A DNA stretch of 64,000 nucleotides, from assembly GCF_005116505.1 (NCBI RefSeq), contig NZ_SWBR01000002.1, positions 1,334,488 through 1,398,487 of the forward strand, written 5' to 3'. The notes beneath the pieces are model-generated. The model had not been told where the DNA came from and did no database searches. It was given only the letters and a program-made list of their open reading frames with translations. Shown in pieces: positions 24,776-33,946 of this stretch (position 1 is the stretch's first letter; each line of letters opens with the position of its first letter). The position numbers and the translations under genes were made by a program. This stretch comes from Pedobacter polaris (lineage in GTDB: Bacteria; Bacteroidota; Bacteroidia; Sphingobacteriales; Sphingobacteriaceae).

Positions 24776-24776
24776 T

Positions 24777-24797
24777 CTGTAATTATTTTTATTACAG
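24777..24797. promoter_or_regulatory. Operator-like palindrome upstream of the Rrf2 gene
   Basis: CTGTAAT (24777-24783) and ATTACAG (24791-24797) are a perfect 7-bp inverted repeat spaced by seven bases, ending one base before the ATG region. The position suits autorepression. Confidence 0.6.
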
Positions 24798-24933
24798 TAC
24801 AAAGATATAAACTAAGTTTGAAAATCCAAATTTAGCTTGGCGATTGTCTATTCATTTTCCTTAATTATTTCCCTTACAGTTCCAAACTATTGGTTAAGAG
24901 TTATTAAACTATTCCTAAAAGTTTTAAAAAAGC

Positions 24934-24941
24934 TATCTTTG
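24934..24941 (+). promoter_or_regulatory. Promoter box for the AsmA-like gene
   Basis: TATCTTTG is a perfect TAnnTTTG box, 26 bases before the TTG start at 24968. A TTC lies 19 bases upstream in place of TTG. Confidence 0.55.
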
Positions 24942-24967
24942 TAACTAATCTTTTACAACATTTACGA

Positions 24968-27900
24968 TTGAAAAAATTCATTAAAACTCTAGCTATCAGC
25001 ATCATTTCTATATTTGCTGCCTTATTTATCATTCCTTATTTAATTCCTCAAACCATAAATAAGGGAATTACAACAGCAATTAATAAAAATATTAAAGGAG
25101 AAATTAAATTTGAAAACACTAGTATCTCATTTTTTTCTCATTTTCCTTCACTTACATTAAACCTAAATAAATTTTTATTGAAGGGTTCTGCCCCATTTCA
25201 GCAGGACACCTTAATTGCAGCTAAAAAACTTTCATTAGGTATTAATTTGTTTTCTTTATTTTCTAATCAGATTAAGATTGATGAGTTTTATTTAGATAGT
25301 GCAAATATTAACATTTTAACAAACGAAAAGGGAATTGCCAATTATAATGTTTACAAAAATGAGCCTAGTAAAGAAGTAAAGAAAAATGATAAAGATCCAT
25401 CAATAAAAATAGAAGGCATATTCATTACCAATAGTAATTTAGTATATAATGACAAGTCAATTCCTATGTTAGTTAAAACCAGCGGCTTTAATTATTCTGG
25501 TCAGGGAGATTTAAGTAACGCCCTTTTCGATTTGAAGAGTAAATTATCCATAGAAAAAATAGACCTATTTTACAACAATACTCCTTATTTACTCAACAAA
25601 AAATTAAATGCTAAATTAATCACCAAAGTAAATACCAACTCATTAAATCTAATATTTGATGAGAATAACTTAGAAATTAATGCACTGCCAATTCGTTTTG
25701 TGGGTAGTTTTTCTTTCTTGAAAGATGGTTATGAGCTAAATTTTAAAACCAAAGCCAAGGAAACAGATTTACAAGATATATTTAGTGCCCTACCTGCTGA
25801 AGTATCAGACAGATTGGCAAAAACCAAAATTAAAGGTTACGGAGAAATCAGCGCATCATTAATAGGCAAATATATTGCAGCTAGTAATACAATGCCTACG
25901 CTGTCTTTTGCCATAAAAGTTCGGGATGGCTCTATCTCAAACCCTACTGCTCCTGAACCAATTAGCAACCTATTTCTAAACTTCAAAGCTAAAGTTCCAA
26001 ATCTAAATCCAGATAGCTTAACTATAAATATGGACAGCTTATTCTTTAACATTGGAAAAGATTTTGTAGCATCCGTAACTAAAATTAAAGGTTATAAACA
26101 ACCTGAAATTTACACAAACACTCGTTCGAACATTAATTTAGAAAAATGGGCTAAAGTTGTTAATTTCAATAGTTTGCATTTAAAAGGCCAGTTAATAGTT
26201 ACCTTAAAAGCTGATGGAAAATACAGCACTAAAGTCGTTAAGTCTGGTATAAGACAAATTGATACCGTAATTGCTACTATACCTAAATTTTCCTTAAAAG
26301 CAACCTTCTCCAATGGTTATTTAAAATATGCTAGCTTGCCAATAGCGATAAATAAAATTGCCTTTAACATTGATGGTTCAAATACTGATGGTGATTATAA
26401 AAACACCGAAATCGCCATCAACAATATTGAGGTAGTGGCATTAAACAATTTCATCAAAGGTTTTGGCAAATTACAAACCACTGAAAATATGGCATTGGAT
26501 GTTCAGCTAAAATCGCTTATCAATTTTGCCGACATTAAGAACATTTATCCTGTTAAAGGATTAGAATTAAGCGGCTTAATGAACATTGATTTACAAAGCA
26601 AAGGTAATTATAATAAAGCCAAAAAGTTATTCCCATTAACTAAGGCAAATATTAAATTGGCTAACGGAAGGATTAAAACTTCAAATTTCAACCAACCATT
26701 GGAACAAATAAACATTAATGCAAGCTTAACAAATAATGATGGCAGTTTAAGAAATACCTTTTTGATCATTAAACCAATTTCTTTTGAAATGGCTAAACAG
26801 TCTTTTACCTTAAAAGCTGATCTTAAGAATTTTGAAAATATTGCCTATAATGTGAGTTCAAAGGGCGCAATTGATATTGGTAATATTTACCAAATATTTG
26901 CTGTAAAAGGATACCAAATAAAAGGAACTATCGTAACAAATGTAAATTTTAAAGGTTTACAAAGTGATGTAAAGGCAAGTCGCTATGGCAAATTACAAAA
27001 CAGTGGAACTATAACAGTAAAGGACTTAAACTTACAAGCTGATTTGTTCCCAAAAGAGTTTTTAATAAAAAATGGGTTATTCTCATTCGTTGCAGATAAA
27101 ATGAAATTTGATGAATTTAATGCAGTTTATGGAAAATCTGATTTTAAGTTAAATGGTTATTTAAGCAATGTAATAAATTATGTTTTAAACGAAAAAGCCA
27201 AGCTGGAAGGTAATTTTAGACTGCAAAGCAAGCAAATTAATGCTGACGAATTTATGGTATTTGCAGATGAAAAATCAGTTAAATCTACAGCTAGCAAAGG
27301 TATTATCTTAATCCCAGATAATCTGAATATCAATTTTACTGCAAATGCGAATAATGTTTTTTATAACGGGTTAAACCTAAAAAATGCTAAAGGAAATATA
27401 ACTATAAATAATGGAGCACTAGCTTTAAAACAAACAGGATTTAATATTGCAGGTGCAAATATTGAAATGAATGGCAATTACAAAAGCTTAACACCAACTA
27501 CTGCAACTTTCGATTTCGGATTAAATGCTAAAGAGTTTAACATTGCCAGAGTTTATAAAGAAATTAAGTTATTTAGAGAAATGGCTTCTTCAGCTTCAAA
27601 AGTTAAAGGAATAGTAGGTTTAAATTATCAGTTGACAGGTAAATTGAATGATGAAATGTATCCTGTATTTTCATCTCTAAAAGGTGGCGGCTCTCTAACC
27701 TTAAAAAAGGTAAGCTTAATGGGCTTTAAGATGATGAATGCTATTAGTAAGGAGACGAAAAGAGATAGTTTAAATAATCCAGATCTTTCTGATGTTGAGA
27801 TTAAAACGAGTATTAAAAACAACATTATTACAATTGAAAGAACTAAGATGAAAGTAGCTGGTTTTAGACCAAGGTTTGAAGGACAGGTTAGTTTTGATGG

Positions 27901-28045
27901 CAAACTTAATTTAAGTGGGCGTTTGGGTCTACCACCATTTGGCATTATTGGTATTCCATTAAGCATTACAGGTACACAAGAAAAACCAATTGTCAAATTA
28001 AAAAGAAACAAAGATAGCAAGCTAGAAGAAATCGAAGAAAAATGA
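24968..28045 (+). CDS. AsmA-like envelope protein
   Basis: The 1,025-residue protein has one N-terminal membrane anchor (residues 8-28) followed by a long beta-rich periplasmic body, as in AsmA/TamB-type lipid-transfer proteins. Typical words are FENTSISFFSHFPSLTLNL near the start, FRPRFEGQVSFDGKLNLSGR and LPPFGIIGIPLSITGT close to the C-terminus, the AsmA C-terminal signature. It probably bridges the two membranes. There is no ATG near the anchor, so the start is TTG at 24968. The gene is transcribed alone. Confidence 0.85.
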   Translation: MKKFIKTLAISIISIFAALFIIPYLIPQTINKGITTAINKNIKGEIKFENTSISFFSHFPSLTLNLNKFLLKGSAPFQQDTLIAAKKLSLGINLFSLFSNQIKIDEFYLDSANINILTNEKGIANYNVYKNEPSKEVKKNDKDPSIKIEGIFITNSNLVYNDKSIPMLVKTSGFNYSGQGDLSNALFDLKSKLSIEKIDLFYNNTPYLLNKKLNAKLITKVNTNSLNLIFDENNLEINALPIRFVGSFSFLKDGYELNFKTKAKETDLQDIFSALPAEVSDRLAKTKIKGYGEISASLIGKYIAASNTMPTLSFAIKVRDGSISNPTAPEPISNLFLNFKAKVPNLNPDSLTINMDSLFFNIGKDFVASVTKIKGYKQPEIYTNTRSNINLEKWAKVVNFNSLHLKGQLIVTLKADGKYSTKVVKSGIRQIDTVIATIPKFSLKATFSNGYLKYASLPIAINKIAFNIDGSNTDGDYKNTEIAINNIEVVALNNFIKGFGKLQTTENMALDVQLKSLINFADIKNIYPVKGLELSGLMNIDLQSKGNYNKAKKLFPLTKANIKLANGRIKTSNFNQPLEQININASLTNNDGSLRNTFLIIKPISFEMAKQSFTLKADLKNFENIAYNVSSKGAIDIGNIYQIFAVKGYQIKGTIVTNVNFKGLQSDVKASRYGKLQNSGTITVKDLNLQADLFPKEFLIKNGLFSFVADKMKFDEFNAVYGKSDFKLNGYLSNVINYVLNEKAKLEGNFRLQSKQINADEFMVFADEKSVKSTASKGIILIPDNLNINFTANANNVFYNGLNLKNAKGNITINNGALALKQTGFNIAGANIEMNGNYKSLTPTTATFDFGLNAKEFNIARVYKEIKLFREMASSASKVKGIVGLNYQLTGKLNDEMYPVFSSLKGGGSLTLKKVSLMGFKMMNAISKETKRDSLNNPDLSDVEIKTSIKNNIITIERTKMKVAGFRPRFEGQVSFDGKLNLSGRLGLPPFGIIGIPLSITGTQEKPIVKLKRNKDSKLEEIEEK

Positions 28046-28058
28046 TGGAAAGTGTCAA

Positions 28059-28137
28059 TAGAAAATGGAAAATTGGCCTATTATTAAATTGCTGTATTTA
28101 GACAAATTGCAATACTAAATCTCAATTCGCTTTTACA
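28059..28137. repeat. Intergenic repeat, copy 2
   Basis: The stretch shares AAATTGC, AGACAAATTGCAATACT and ATCTCAATTC with the element at 23477-23591 in the same order, with small deletions. It lies in the gap between the AsmA-like gene and the ABC-F gene. Nothing coding is seen in 28046-28275. Confidence 0.5.
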
Positions 28138-28275
28138 TATTTAAACAGCTATAAGAGCCTTTATTAAAAAAACCTAATTACAACTAACACATAGACTGGG
28201 AACGAAGACAAAGTAAAGCGAAAAGCAGAAATGATATAGTCATATATTACTCTCTTTCATTTTCAAAAAATAGGC

Positions 28276-28305
28276 TTGAAAACAGGCTTAAAAATCGTAT
28301 TTTTG
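28276..28305 (+). promoter_or_regulatory. Promoter of the ABC-F gene, nearly leaderless
   Basis: TTG at 28276-28278, a 19-base spacer and TATTTTTG at 28298-28305 give a full consensus promoter. The ATG is at 28313, so transcription would begin at or within a couple of bases of the start codon. Confidence 0.75.
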
Positions 28306-28312
28306 CAGCGAA

Positions 28313-30223
28313 ATGATTTCAATAAACGACTTAACCTTCCTAATTGGCTCAAGAGCCTTATACGACGAAGCAAACTGGCATATTAAACCAGGTGACAGAG
28401 TTGGACTAATCGGTGCAAATGGTACCGGAAAGTCTACTTTATTAAAAATAATTGTTGGCGAATATGCTCCATCTTCAGGTAGCATTTCTATGGCGAAAGA
28501 TATAAAAATTGGTTATTTAAACCAAGATTTACTTTCTTATGAATCACATCACACCATTTTACATGTGGCAATGGAGGCTTTTGAGCGTCAAAACCAATTA
28601 CATGATGAGATTGAAGAATTATTAAAAAAGATCGAAACAGATTACAGCGAAGAAACTTTGTATAAACTGAGCGATAAACAACAGGAGTTTGAAGCGCTAG
28701 ATGGTTATAACATTGAATATCGTGCAAACGAAATTTTAGCTGGTTTAGGTTTTAGTACAGAAGATCAACACCGTCCGTTAAATACCTTTTCTGGGGGTTG
28801 GCGTATGCGTGTAATGTTAGCGAAAATTCTCTTGCAAACCCCTGATATTTTACTACTAGATGAGCCGACCAACCACATGGATTTACCATCAATTAAATGG
28901 TTAGAGAACTATTTAGGTAGCTTTGAAGGTGCAATTGTAATCGTATCTCACGATAGGTATTTCTTAGATAAGATTGTGCGTAAAACGGTTGAATCAAGAA
29001 AAGGAAAATTAACTGTTTATGCAGGAAATTATTCATTCTATGTAGAAGAGAAATCATTACGTGGCGAAATTCAAAAGGGAGAATTTAAAAACCAACAAGC
29101 TAAAATTAAGCAAGAAGAACGTTTAATTGAGCGTTTTAAAGCAAAGGCAAGTAAAGCTAAAATGGCTCAATCGCGTATGAAAGCTTTAGATAAGATGGAA
29201 CGTGTGGAAGATGTAGATGATGATAACCCGACCGTAAACTTTAGCTTCAAGTTCTCTAAACCAAGTGGCAGACACGTAATTAAGGTTGACAATGCAACAA
29301 AAGCTTATCCAAATATTGATATTTTAGAAAATGCGGATGGCTTGATTGAAAAAGGCGATAAAATTGCCCTGATTGGAGCTAATGGTAAAGGTAAATCTAC
29401 TTTGTTAAGGATGATTGCTGGAGCCGAAGGTTTTACTGGAAAAATTGAAACCGGACATAATGTAACCACAACTTTCTTTGCGCAACACCAGTTGGAATCG
29501 TTGCACTTAGAGAATACTATTTTAGAAGAGTTGCAAGCATTTGCTCCTAAACATACCGATACCGAATTGCGATCTATTTTAGGTTGTTTCTTGTTTACAG
29601 GCGATGACGTTTTCAAGAAAATTAAGGTGCTTTCTGGAGGAGAAAAATCGAGGGTTGCCTTGGCTAAATCTTTAACTACAGATTCTAACTTCTTAATTCT
29701 AGATGAGCCTACCAACCACTTGGATATTCAGTCTGTTAACATCTTAATTCAGGCTTTACAACAATACGAAGGAACATTTATATCTGTTTCTCACGATAGG
29801 TATTTTTTAGATAATGTAGCTAACAAAATCTGGTTCATTGAAGAAGAAAAAATCAAGGAATATCCTGGAACTTATGCCGAATATGAAGAATGGAATAGCA
29901 AAAGGGTAATTCCTACGCCTAAACCAATTCCTGTTAAGCCTACTACTGTTGAAGAAAAAAAACCTGTTGAACAAGCACCTGCTAATGCACAACAGCAATT
30001 GAAAAAACTCAATGATAAATTAAAAAGAACTGAAGAAGAAATTTCAGTTTTTGAATTGAGCGTAAAAGAAGCTGAAGCTGAATTAGCAAAAGAAGAGATT
30101 TTTTCTAATCAGCATAAATTAGAAGAGGCCAATAAAAAATATTTAGCAGAAAAAGCTTTGTTAGACCATGCCCAAAAAACTTGGGAAGATTTGGCTGCAG
30201 AGATCATGGAATTAGAGGCTTAA
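28313..30223 (+). CDS. ABC-F family ATPase (ribosome-acting)
   Basis: The 636-residue protein has two ABC ATPase cassettes without membrane segments: GANGTGKST with FSGGWRMRV and LLLDEPTNHMD in the first, GANGKGKST with LSGGEKSRV and LDEPTNHLD in the second. A basic linker of about 80 residues (GEFKNQQAKIKQEERLIERF onward) sits between them, and a Pro-rich then coiled-coil tail covers about 545-636, as in Uup/EttA-like proteins. ABC-F proteins bind the ribosomal E site and ease stalled translation. The stop overlaps the start of the T9SS plug gene (TAATG). Confidence 0.93.
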   Translation: MISINDLTFLIGSRALYDEANWHIKPGDRVGLIGANGTGKSTLLKIIVGEYAPSSGSISMAKDIKIGYLNQDLLSYESHHTILHVAMEAFERQNQLHDEIEELLKKIETDYSEETLYKLSDKQQEFEALDGYNIEYRANEILAGLGFSTEDQHRPLNTFSGGWRMRVMLAKILLQTPDILLLDEPTNHMDLPSIKWLENYLGSFEGAIVIVSHDRYFLDKIVRKTVESRKGKLTVYAGNYSFYVEEKSLRGEIQKGEFKNQQAKIKQEERLIERFKAKASKAKMAQSRMKALDKMERVEDVDDDNPTVNFSFKFSKPSGRHVIKVDNATKAYPNIDILENADGLIEKGDKIALIGANGKGKSTLLRMIAGAEGFTGKIETGHNVTTTFFAQHQLESLHLENTILEELQAFAPKHTDTELRSILGCFLFTGDDVFKKIKVLSGGEKSRVALAKSLTTDSNFLILDEPTNHLDIQSVNILIQALQQYEGTFISVSHDRYFLDNVANKIWFIEEEKIKEYPGTYAEYEEWNSKRVIPTPKPIPVKPTTVEEKKPVEQAPANAQQQLKKLNDKLKRTEEEISVFELSVKEAEAELAKEEIFSNQHKLEEANKKYLAEKALLDHAQKTWEDLAAEIMELEA

Positions 30224-31485
30224 TGAAAAAAATAGGGCTGATCTACTTTATGATAACGTGTTATTTTAGCGCTTTTGCACAATATCCAGTTGTCGTGTAT
30301 GACAATAAAGTATATCAGCCTAATATTAAGACGATTGAGTGTTACAATTCAAAAAAAGAACAATCTTTGCCCCTTATTGCACTAAAGAGTGGTGAAACCA
30401 TAACCTTAGCCTTTGATGATTTAAAAGGTGGAAATAAAAATTACAGTTACACCATAGAGCACTGTACCTATGATTGGAAGCCCTCTAAAATTAACCAGCT
30501 TGATTATCTAGAGTCTTTTAAGGAAGATATCATTTTTAACTATCGCTTCTCTTTCAATACTTTACAAAAGTTTACCCATTATCAACTCAATTTACCAAAT
30601 GATCAAATTAAGCCCAAACTGGCCGGAAATTATTTGCTAAAAGTTTATGAAGGTAATAACCCTCAAAAAATAGTTATTACGCAGCGTTTTTATATTACAA
30701 ATAATGCAGTTAATGTGGGTAGTGAAGTTGTTCCAAGCAGTCAGGTAGAATTTAGAAATAGCAAGCAAAAAATTAATTTCACCATTTTTCATCCTATGCC
30801 AATCACAAATCCTTTTATGGATTTAAAAGCGATTGTGATGCAAAATAACGATCCACAAACTGCTATACTAAATACCAAACCTACTTTTGTTAAACAAGGT
30901 TCATTGGTTTATAATGACATTAACTTAAATGAATTTTGGGCGGGTAATGAGTATCGAAAATTTGATACAAGAAGCTTTCGCTATAAAGGTGAACATGTGC
31001 AAGATTTTTATAGAGACACTGCTATAAATGTAATTTTAATCGCAGACCAGCCTTACGGAACCGCTCGTTACAGCAATCAATTTGATGAAAATGGCAACTT
31101 CTTTATCCGAAACCAAGACGGAAGAGATAACGTTACAGATAGCGACTACGCTGACGTTTTGTTCACTTTAAATGCTAATCCACCATCTTCAATAGGAAAT
31201 GCATATGTTGTTGGTAGGTTTAACAACTATATTTTAAATGAGGAAAGCAAGTTAAATTACGAACCAACAAGAAAACGTTTTTATCAGAACATTAAACTTA
31301 AACAGGGTTTGTATGATTACAAATATGTTTGGGTAGATGAAAATGGAAAATATAACAACACTATTTTCGAAAGCTCTTTTTTTGAAACAGAAAACACTTA
31401 TCAAATATTCATTTATTACAAAAGACCGGGCGGTAGATGGGATGAATTGGTTGGCTTTAATAGTGTAAATTCGCTTAAAAAGTAA
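30223..31485 (+). CDS. Type IX secretion system plug protein (DUF5103)
   Basis: This 420-residue protein has a signal peptide ending at FSAFAQ and then YPVVVYDNKVYQPNIKTIEC, the start of the DUF5103 family, with the later YTIEHCTYDWKPSKINQLDY and the C-terminal strand LKQGLYDYKYVWVDENGKYN. The family includes the Plug that closes the SprA translocon of the Bacteroidota type IX secretion system from the periplasm. ATG 30223 overlaps the stop of the ABC-F gene, so it is translated with it. Confidence 0.85.
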   Translation: MKKIGLIYFMITCYFSAFAQYPVVVYDNKVYQPNIKTIECYNSKKEQSLPLIALKSGETITLAFDDLKGGNKNYSYTIEHCTYDWKPSKINQLDYLESFKEDIIFNYRFSFNTLQKFTHYQLNLPNDQIKPKLAGNYLLKVYEGNNPQKIVITQRFYITNNAVNVGSEVVPSSQVEFRNSKQKINFTIFHPMPITNPFMDLKAIVMQNNDPQTAILNTKPTFVKQGSLVYNDINLNEFWAGNEYRKFDTRSFRYKGEHVQDFYRDTAINVILIADQPYGTARYSNQFDENGNFFIRNQDGRDNVTDSDYADVLFTLNANPPSSIGNAYVVGRFNNYILNEESKLNYEPTRKRFYQNIKLKQGLYDYKYVWVDENGKYNNTIFESSFFETENTYQIFIYYKRPGGRWDELVGFNSVNSLKK

Positions 31486-31589
31486 ATTTGTTCATTAGTA
31501 CATTAGTTCATTAGTCAGGATACACTTCCATATAAACTACAAAACTACTGCACCAACTCAGATCTGAAACTATCAGGTAATGAACAAAT
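31486..31589. repeat. Intergenic inverted repeat around 104 bases
   Basis: ATTTGTTCATTA (31486-31497) and its exact reverse complement (31578-31589) flank a non-coding stretch that includes three CATTAGT words in tandem. It occupies the convergent gap between the plug gene and the amylase gene and may serve as a terminator-like or mobile non-coding unit. Confidence 0.45.
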
Positions 31590-31606
31590 GACTATTGAAG
31601 AGTGAA

Positions 31607-33082
31607 CTATTCAACTTTTAAAACCCAAACAGAAACACTTCCAGCTTCGCAATAAAACTCTCCTAAACCCTCCTCACTAATTACAACTTCTTCTCCTCTT
31701 CTCTCTAAAATATCTACAAAGGTTTTACCTGCAAAATGTTTACCAATCTCCATTTCCTTAAAACCCTCATTACCATTACTCATTAAAACTGCAATACCAG
31801 AATTTGGGTGTTCGTCATCCCCTGCTCTTGTCCAGCCTATACAATTGTTATGGTCTAAATAATCTATCTGACTGCCATAAGCGAAACTCTGCCTTACTTT
31901 CAACAACTGCGGAAGTTCCGCCAAATGAACCAATTCAACTTTCTGACCATTATCTTCATATGCAGCACCATATACATCCGTGTAAAATACGCAAGGTATA
32001 CCTGCCTCTCTCAGTAAAATCATAGCATAAGCCAAAGGCCTAAACCAATATTCTATAAAAGATTCTAAAGCTTGCATAGGCTGAGAATCATGATTATCAA
32101 CAAAAGTTACTGCTAATAATGGATTTCTGTGTGCTAAAGTATTTTCGAATATGCAGTTCAAATCATACTCTTTCCCAGCTTTAGATGCCAGATAGAAATT
32201 ATGATGTAACAATGAATCAAAAAGCTGTGTTTTACCACCCGTAATTTCAATGTATTTTTCAAGTTCTTCTACACTTTCTATATTCCAATTTTCAGCAACA
32301 AAAAAGAGCTCTCGCTGGCATTCCTTTTTCATCCAGTCAATCCATTCTACTAAAAATTCTGCAGGAATATGTTTAACTGCATCTAATCTAAACCCATCTA
32401 AGTTGCAGTTATCAAAATACCATTTCCCCCACCTTTTTAACTCTTCCCTAACAGCTAGATTTCGAAAATCAATATCATTAAACATCAAATAATCGTAATT
32501 ACCAAGCTCTTTAGATGGAACCTCTTCCCAACCTTCACCGTATTCATTTTGTATGGCATATATCGCTGTTTCTTTTATGTCTTCAGCATAATCTACCCCA
32601 CTAAAACATTTGTAGTCCCAAATAAATTCAGAATATTTTCCTGCCCTACCAGGAAACGTAAATTTCGTCCATGCTTCGATTTCCATATCTTCAGAAATGA
32701 ACTCATTTCTATCCTCTTCGTTTACCTTTCTAACTTTTATCTTTTCCACTTCATCGCCTCCGGCTTTGTGATTGAAAATGGTATCAGCAAGCACATTTAT
32801 TCCATTTTTATGAAATTCATTAATTGCAGCTATATACTGTTCTTTACTTCCGTATTTGGTAGGGATGCTATTTTTCTGGTCAAATTCTCCCAAATCAAAT
32901 AAATCATAGATATCATAACCTATAGAGTAACCACCATTACTGCCCTTACAAGCAGGTGGAAGCCAAACTCCAGTAATACCCATTGATGCTAAGTTTTTGG
33001 CTTCTTTTTTTGCCTTGGTCCATAAATTATCTGGTTCATTGTAATACCAATGAAAATATTGGATGAGCGTTTGATTTTGCAT
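31607..33082 (-). CDS. Cytoplasmic alpha-amylase (GH13)
   Basis: The 491-residue enzyme has no signal peptide and hydrolyses alpha-1,4-glucans inside the cell. GH13 regions are complete: VLADTIFNHKAGGD, GFRLDAVKHIP with the nucleophile Asp234, FFVAENW with the acid Glu264 and FVDNHDSQP with the third Asp. The opening TLIQYFHWYYNEPDNLWTK and the GVWLPPACKGSNGGYSIGYD segment match the AmyS-like GH13_5 group. It is transcribed alone. Confidence 0.94.
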   Translation of the reverse strand: MQNQTLIQYFHWYYNEPDNLWTKAKKEAKNLASMGITGVWLPPACKGSNGGYSIGYDIYDLFDLGEFDQKNSIPTKYGSKEQYIAAINEFHKNGINVLADTIFNHKAGGDEVEKIKVRKVNEEDRNEFISEDMEIEAWTKFTFPGRAGKYSEFIWDYKCFSGVDYAEDIKETAIYAIQNEYGEGWEEVPSKELGNYDYLMFNDIDFRNLAVREELKRWGKWYFDNCNLDGFRLDAVKHIPAEFLVEWIDWMKKECQRELFFVAENWNIESVEELEKYIEITGGKTQLFDSLLHHNFYLASKAGKEYDLNCIFENTLAHRNPLLAVTFVDNHDSQPMQALESFIEYWFRPLAYAMILLREAGIPCVFYTDVYGAAYEDNGQKVELVHLAELPQLLKVRQSFAYGSQIDYLDHNNCIGWTRAGDDEHPNSGIAVLMSNGNEGFKEMEIGKHFAGKTFVDILERRGEEVVISEEGLGEFYCEAGSVSVWVLKVE

Positions 33083-33391
33083 AGTAAATTTTGGATTTCG
33101 ATGCGTTTATAACGGTAATTTATGGTTATTGTTTGAATTATTGTTAAATTAAACGTTAAGGAATTAAGCTACATCACTCATTAATGCTTAAAAGATTGTT
33201 TTAAAAGCAGGAGTAGTTTTTCATTGGATAAAACAGCCCTGCTCTCGTTCCAAGCGAAAAGCTTTCCACTAAATCGGGTTTAGGCAACTTTTGTTGTGCA
33301 ACTATGAGCGGTTTAATAGTCATTCCCAAAAGAAAGATTTCTAAAATAAATAGCTAAAAAGGCACCTATTTTCTGTATTTTCGCCCCCATT
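33083..33391. other. Intergenic region without a gene
   Basis: This 309-base gap between the divergent amylase and thioesterase genes holds no convincing reading frame. At its right end a TATTTTCG box (33376-33383) lies 8 bases before the thioesterase ATG and is a possible near-leaderless promoter. The middle (33230-33300) is richer in G+C than its flanks, but I see no recognisable structure. Confidence 0.5.
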
Positions 33392-33913
33392 ATGAGTATA
33401 AAAGCTAAAAATCCAAAAAATTCGTTCACCATAATGAATGAATTAGTGCTACCAAATGACACAAACACTTTAAACAATTTAATGGGTGGGAGGTTATTGC
33501 ATTGGATGGATATTGCCGCAGCTATTTCTGCTCAAAAACATTGCAATAGAATTGTGGTTACAGCATCTGTAGATAATGTTTCTTTTAAACAAGCTATAAA
33601 ATTGGGTGATGTAATTACTATAGAAGCAAAGGTTACACGGTCATTTCATACTTCTGTAGAAGTAAGGTTAGACGTTTGGGCAGAAAATATTCCTTCTGGA
33701 ACTAGAGCAAAAAGTAATGAAGCTTATTACACCTTTGTAGCGGTTGACCAAAGCGGCAGAACTATCCCTGTACCAGAACTTAAACCAGAAACAGAAGAAG
33801 AAATAGAATTATTTAATGGCGCATTACGTCGCAGGCAATTGCGTTTAATTTTGGCCGGAAAAATGGAGCCAAATGATGCAAGCGAATTAAAAGCTTTATT
33901 TTTTAAGGATTAG
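33392..33913 (+). CDS. Acyl-CoA thioesterase (hotdog fold)
   Basis: The 173-residue protein has the acyl-CoA thioester hydrolase pattern: TLNNLMGGRLLHWMDIAAAI with the catalytic Asp, RIVVTASVDNVSFKQAIKLG and SFHTSVEVRLDVWAE. It hydrolyses acyl-CoA in the cytoplasm. The length is that of a single hotdog domain, which would form hexamers. It is followed 33 bases later by an antiporter gene. Confidence 0.9.
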   Translation: MSIKAKNPKNSFTIMNELVLPNDTNTLNNLMGGRLLHWMDIAAAISAQKHCNRIVVTASVDNVSFKQAIKLGDVITIEAKVTRSFHTSVEVRLDVWAENIPSGTRAKSNEAYYTFVAVDQSGRTIPVPELKPETEEEIELFNGALRRRQLRLILAGKMEPNDASELKALFFKD

Positions 33914-33946
33914 TTAAGGCCATTTGGTCGGTAAAAAAACAGTAAA

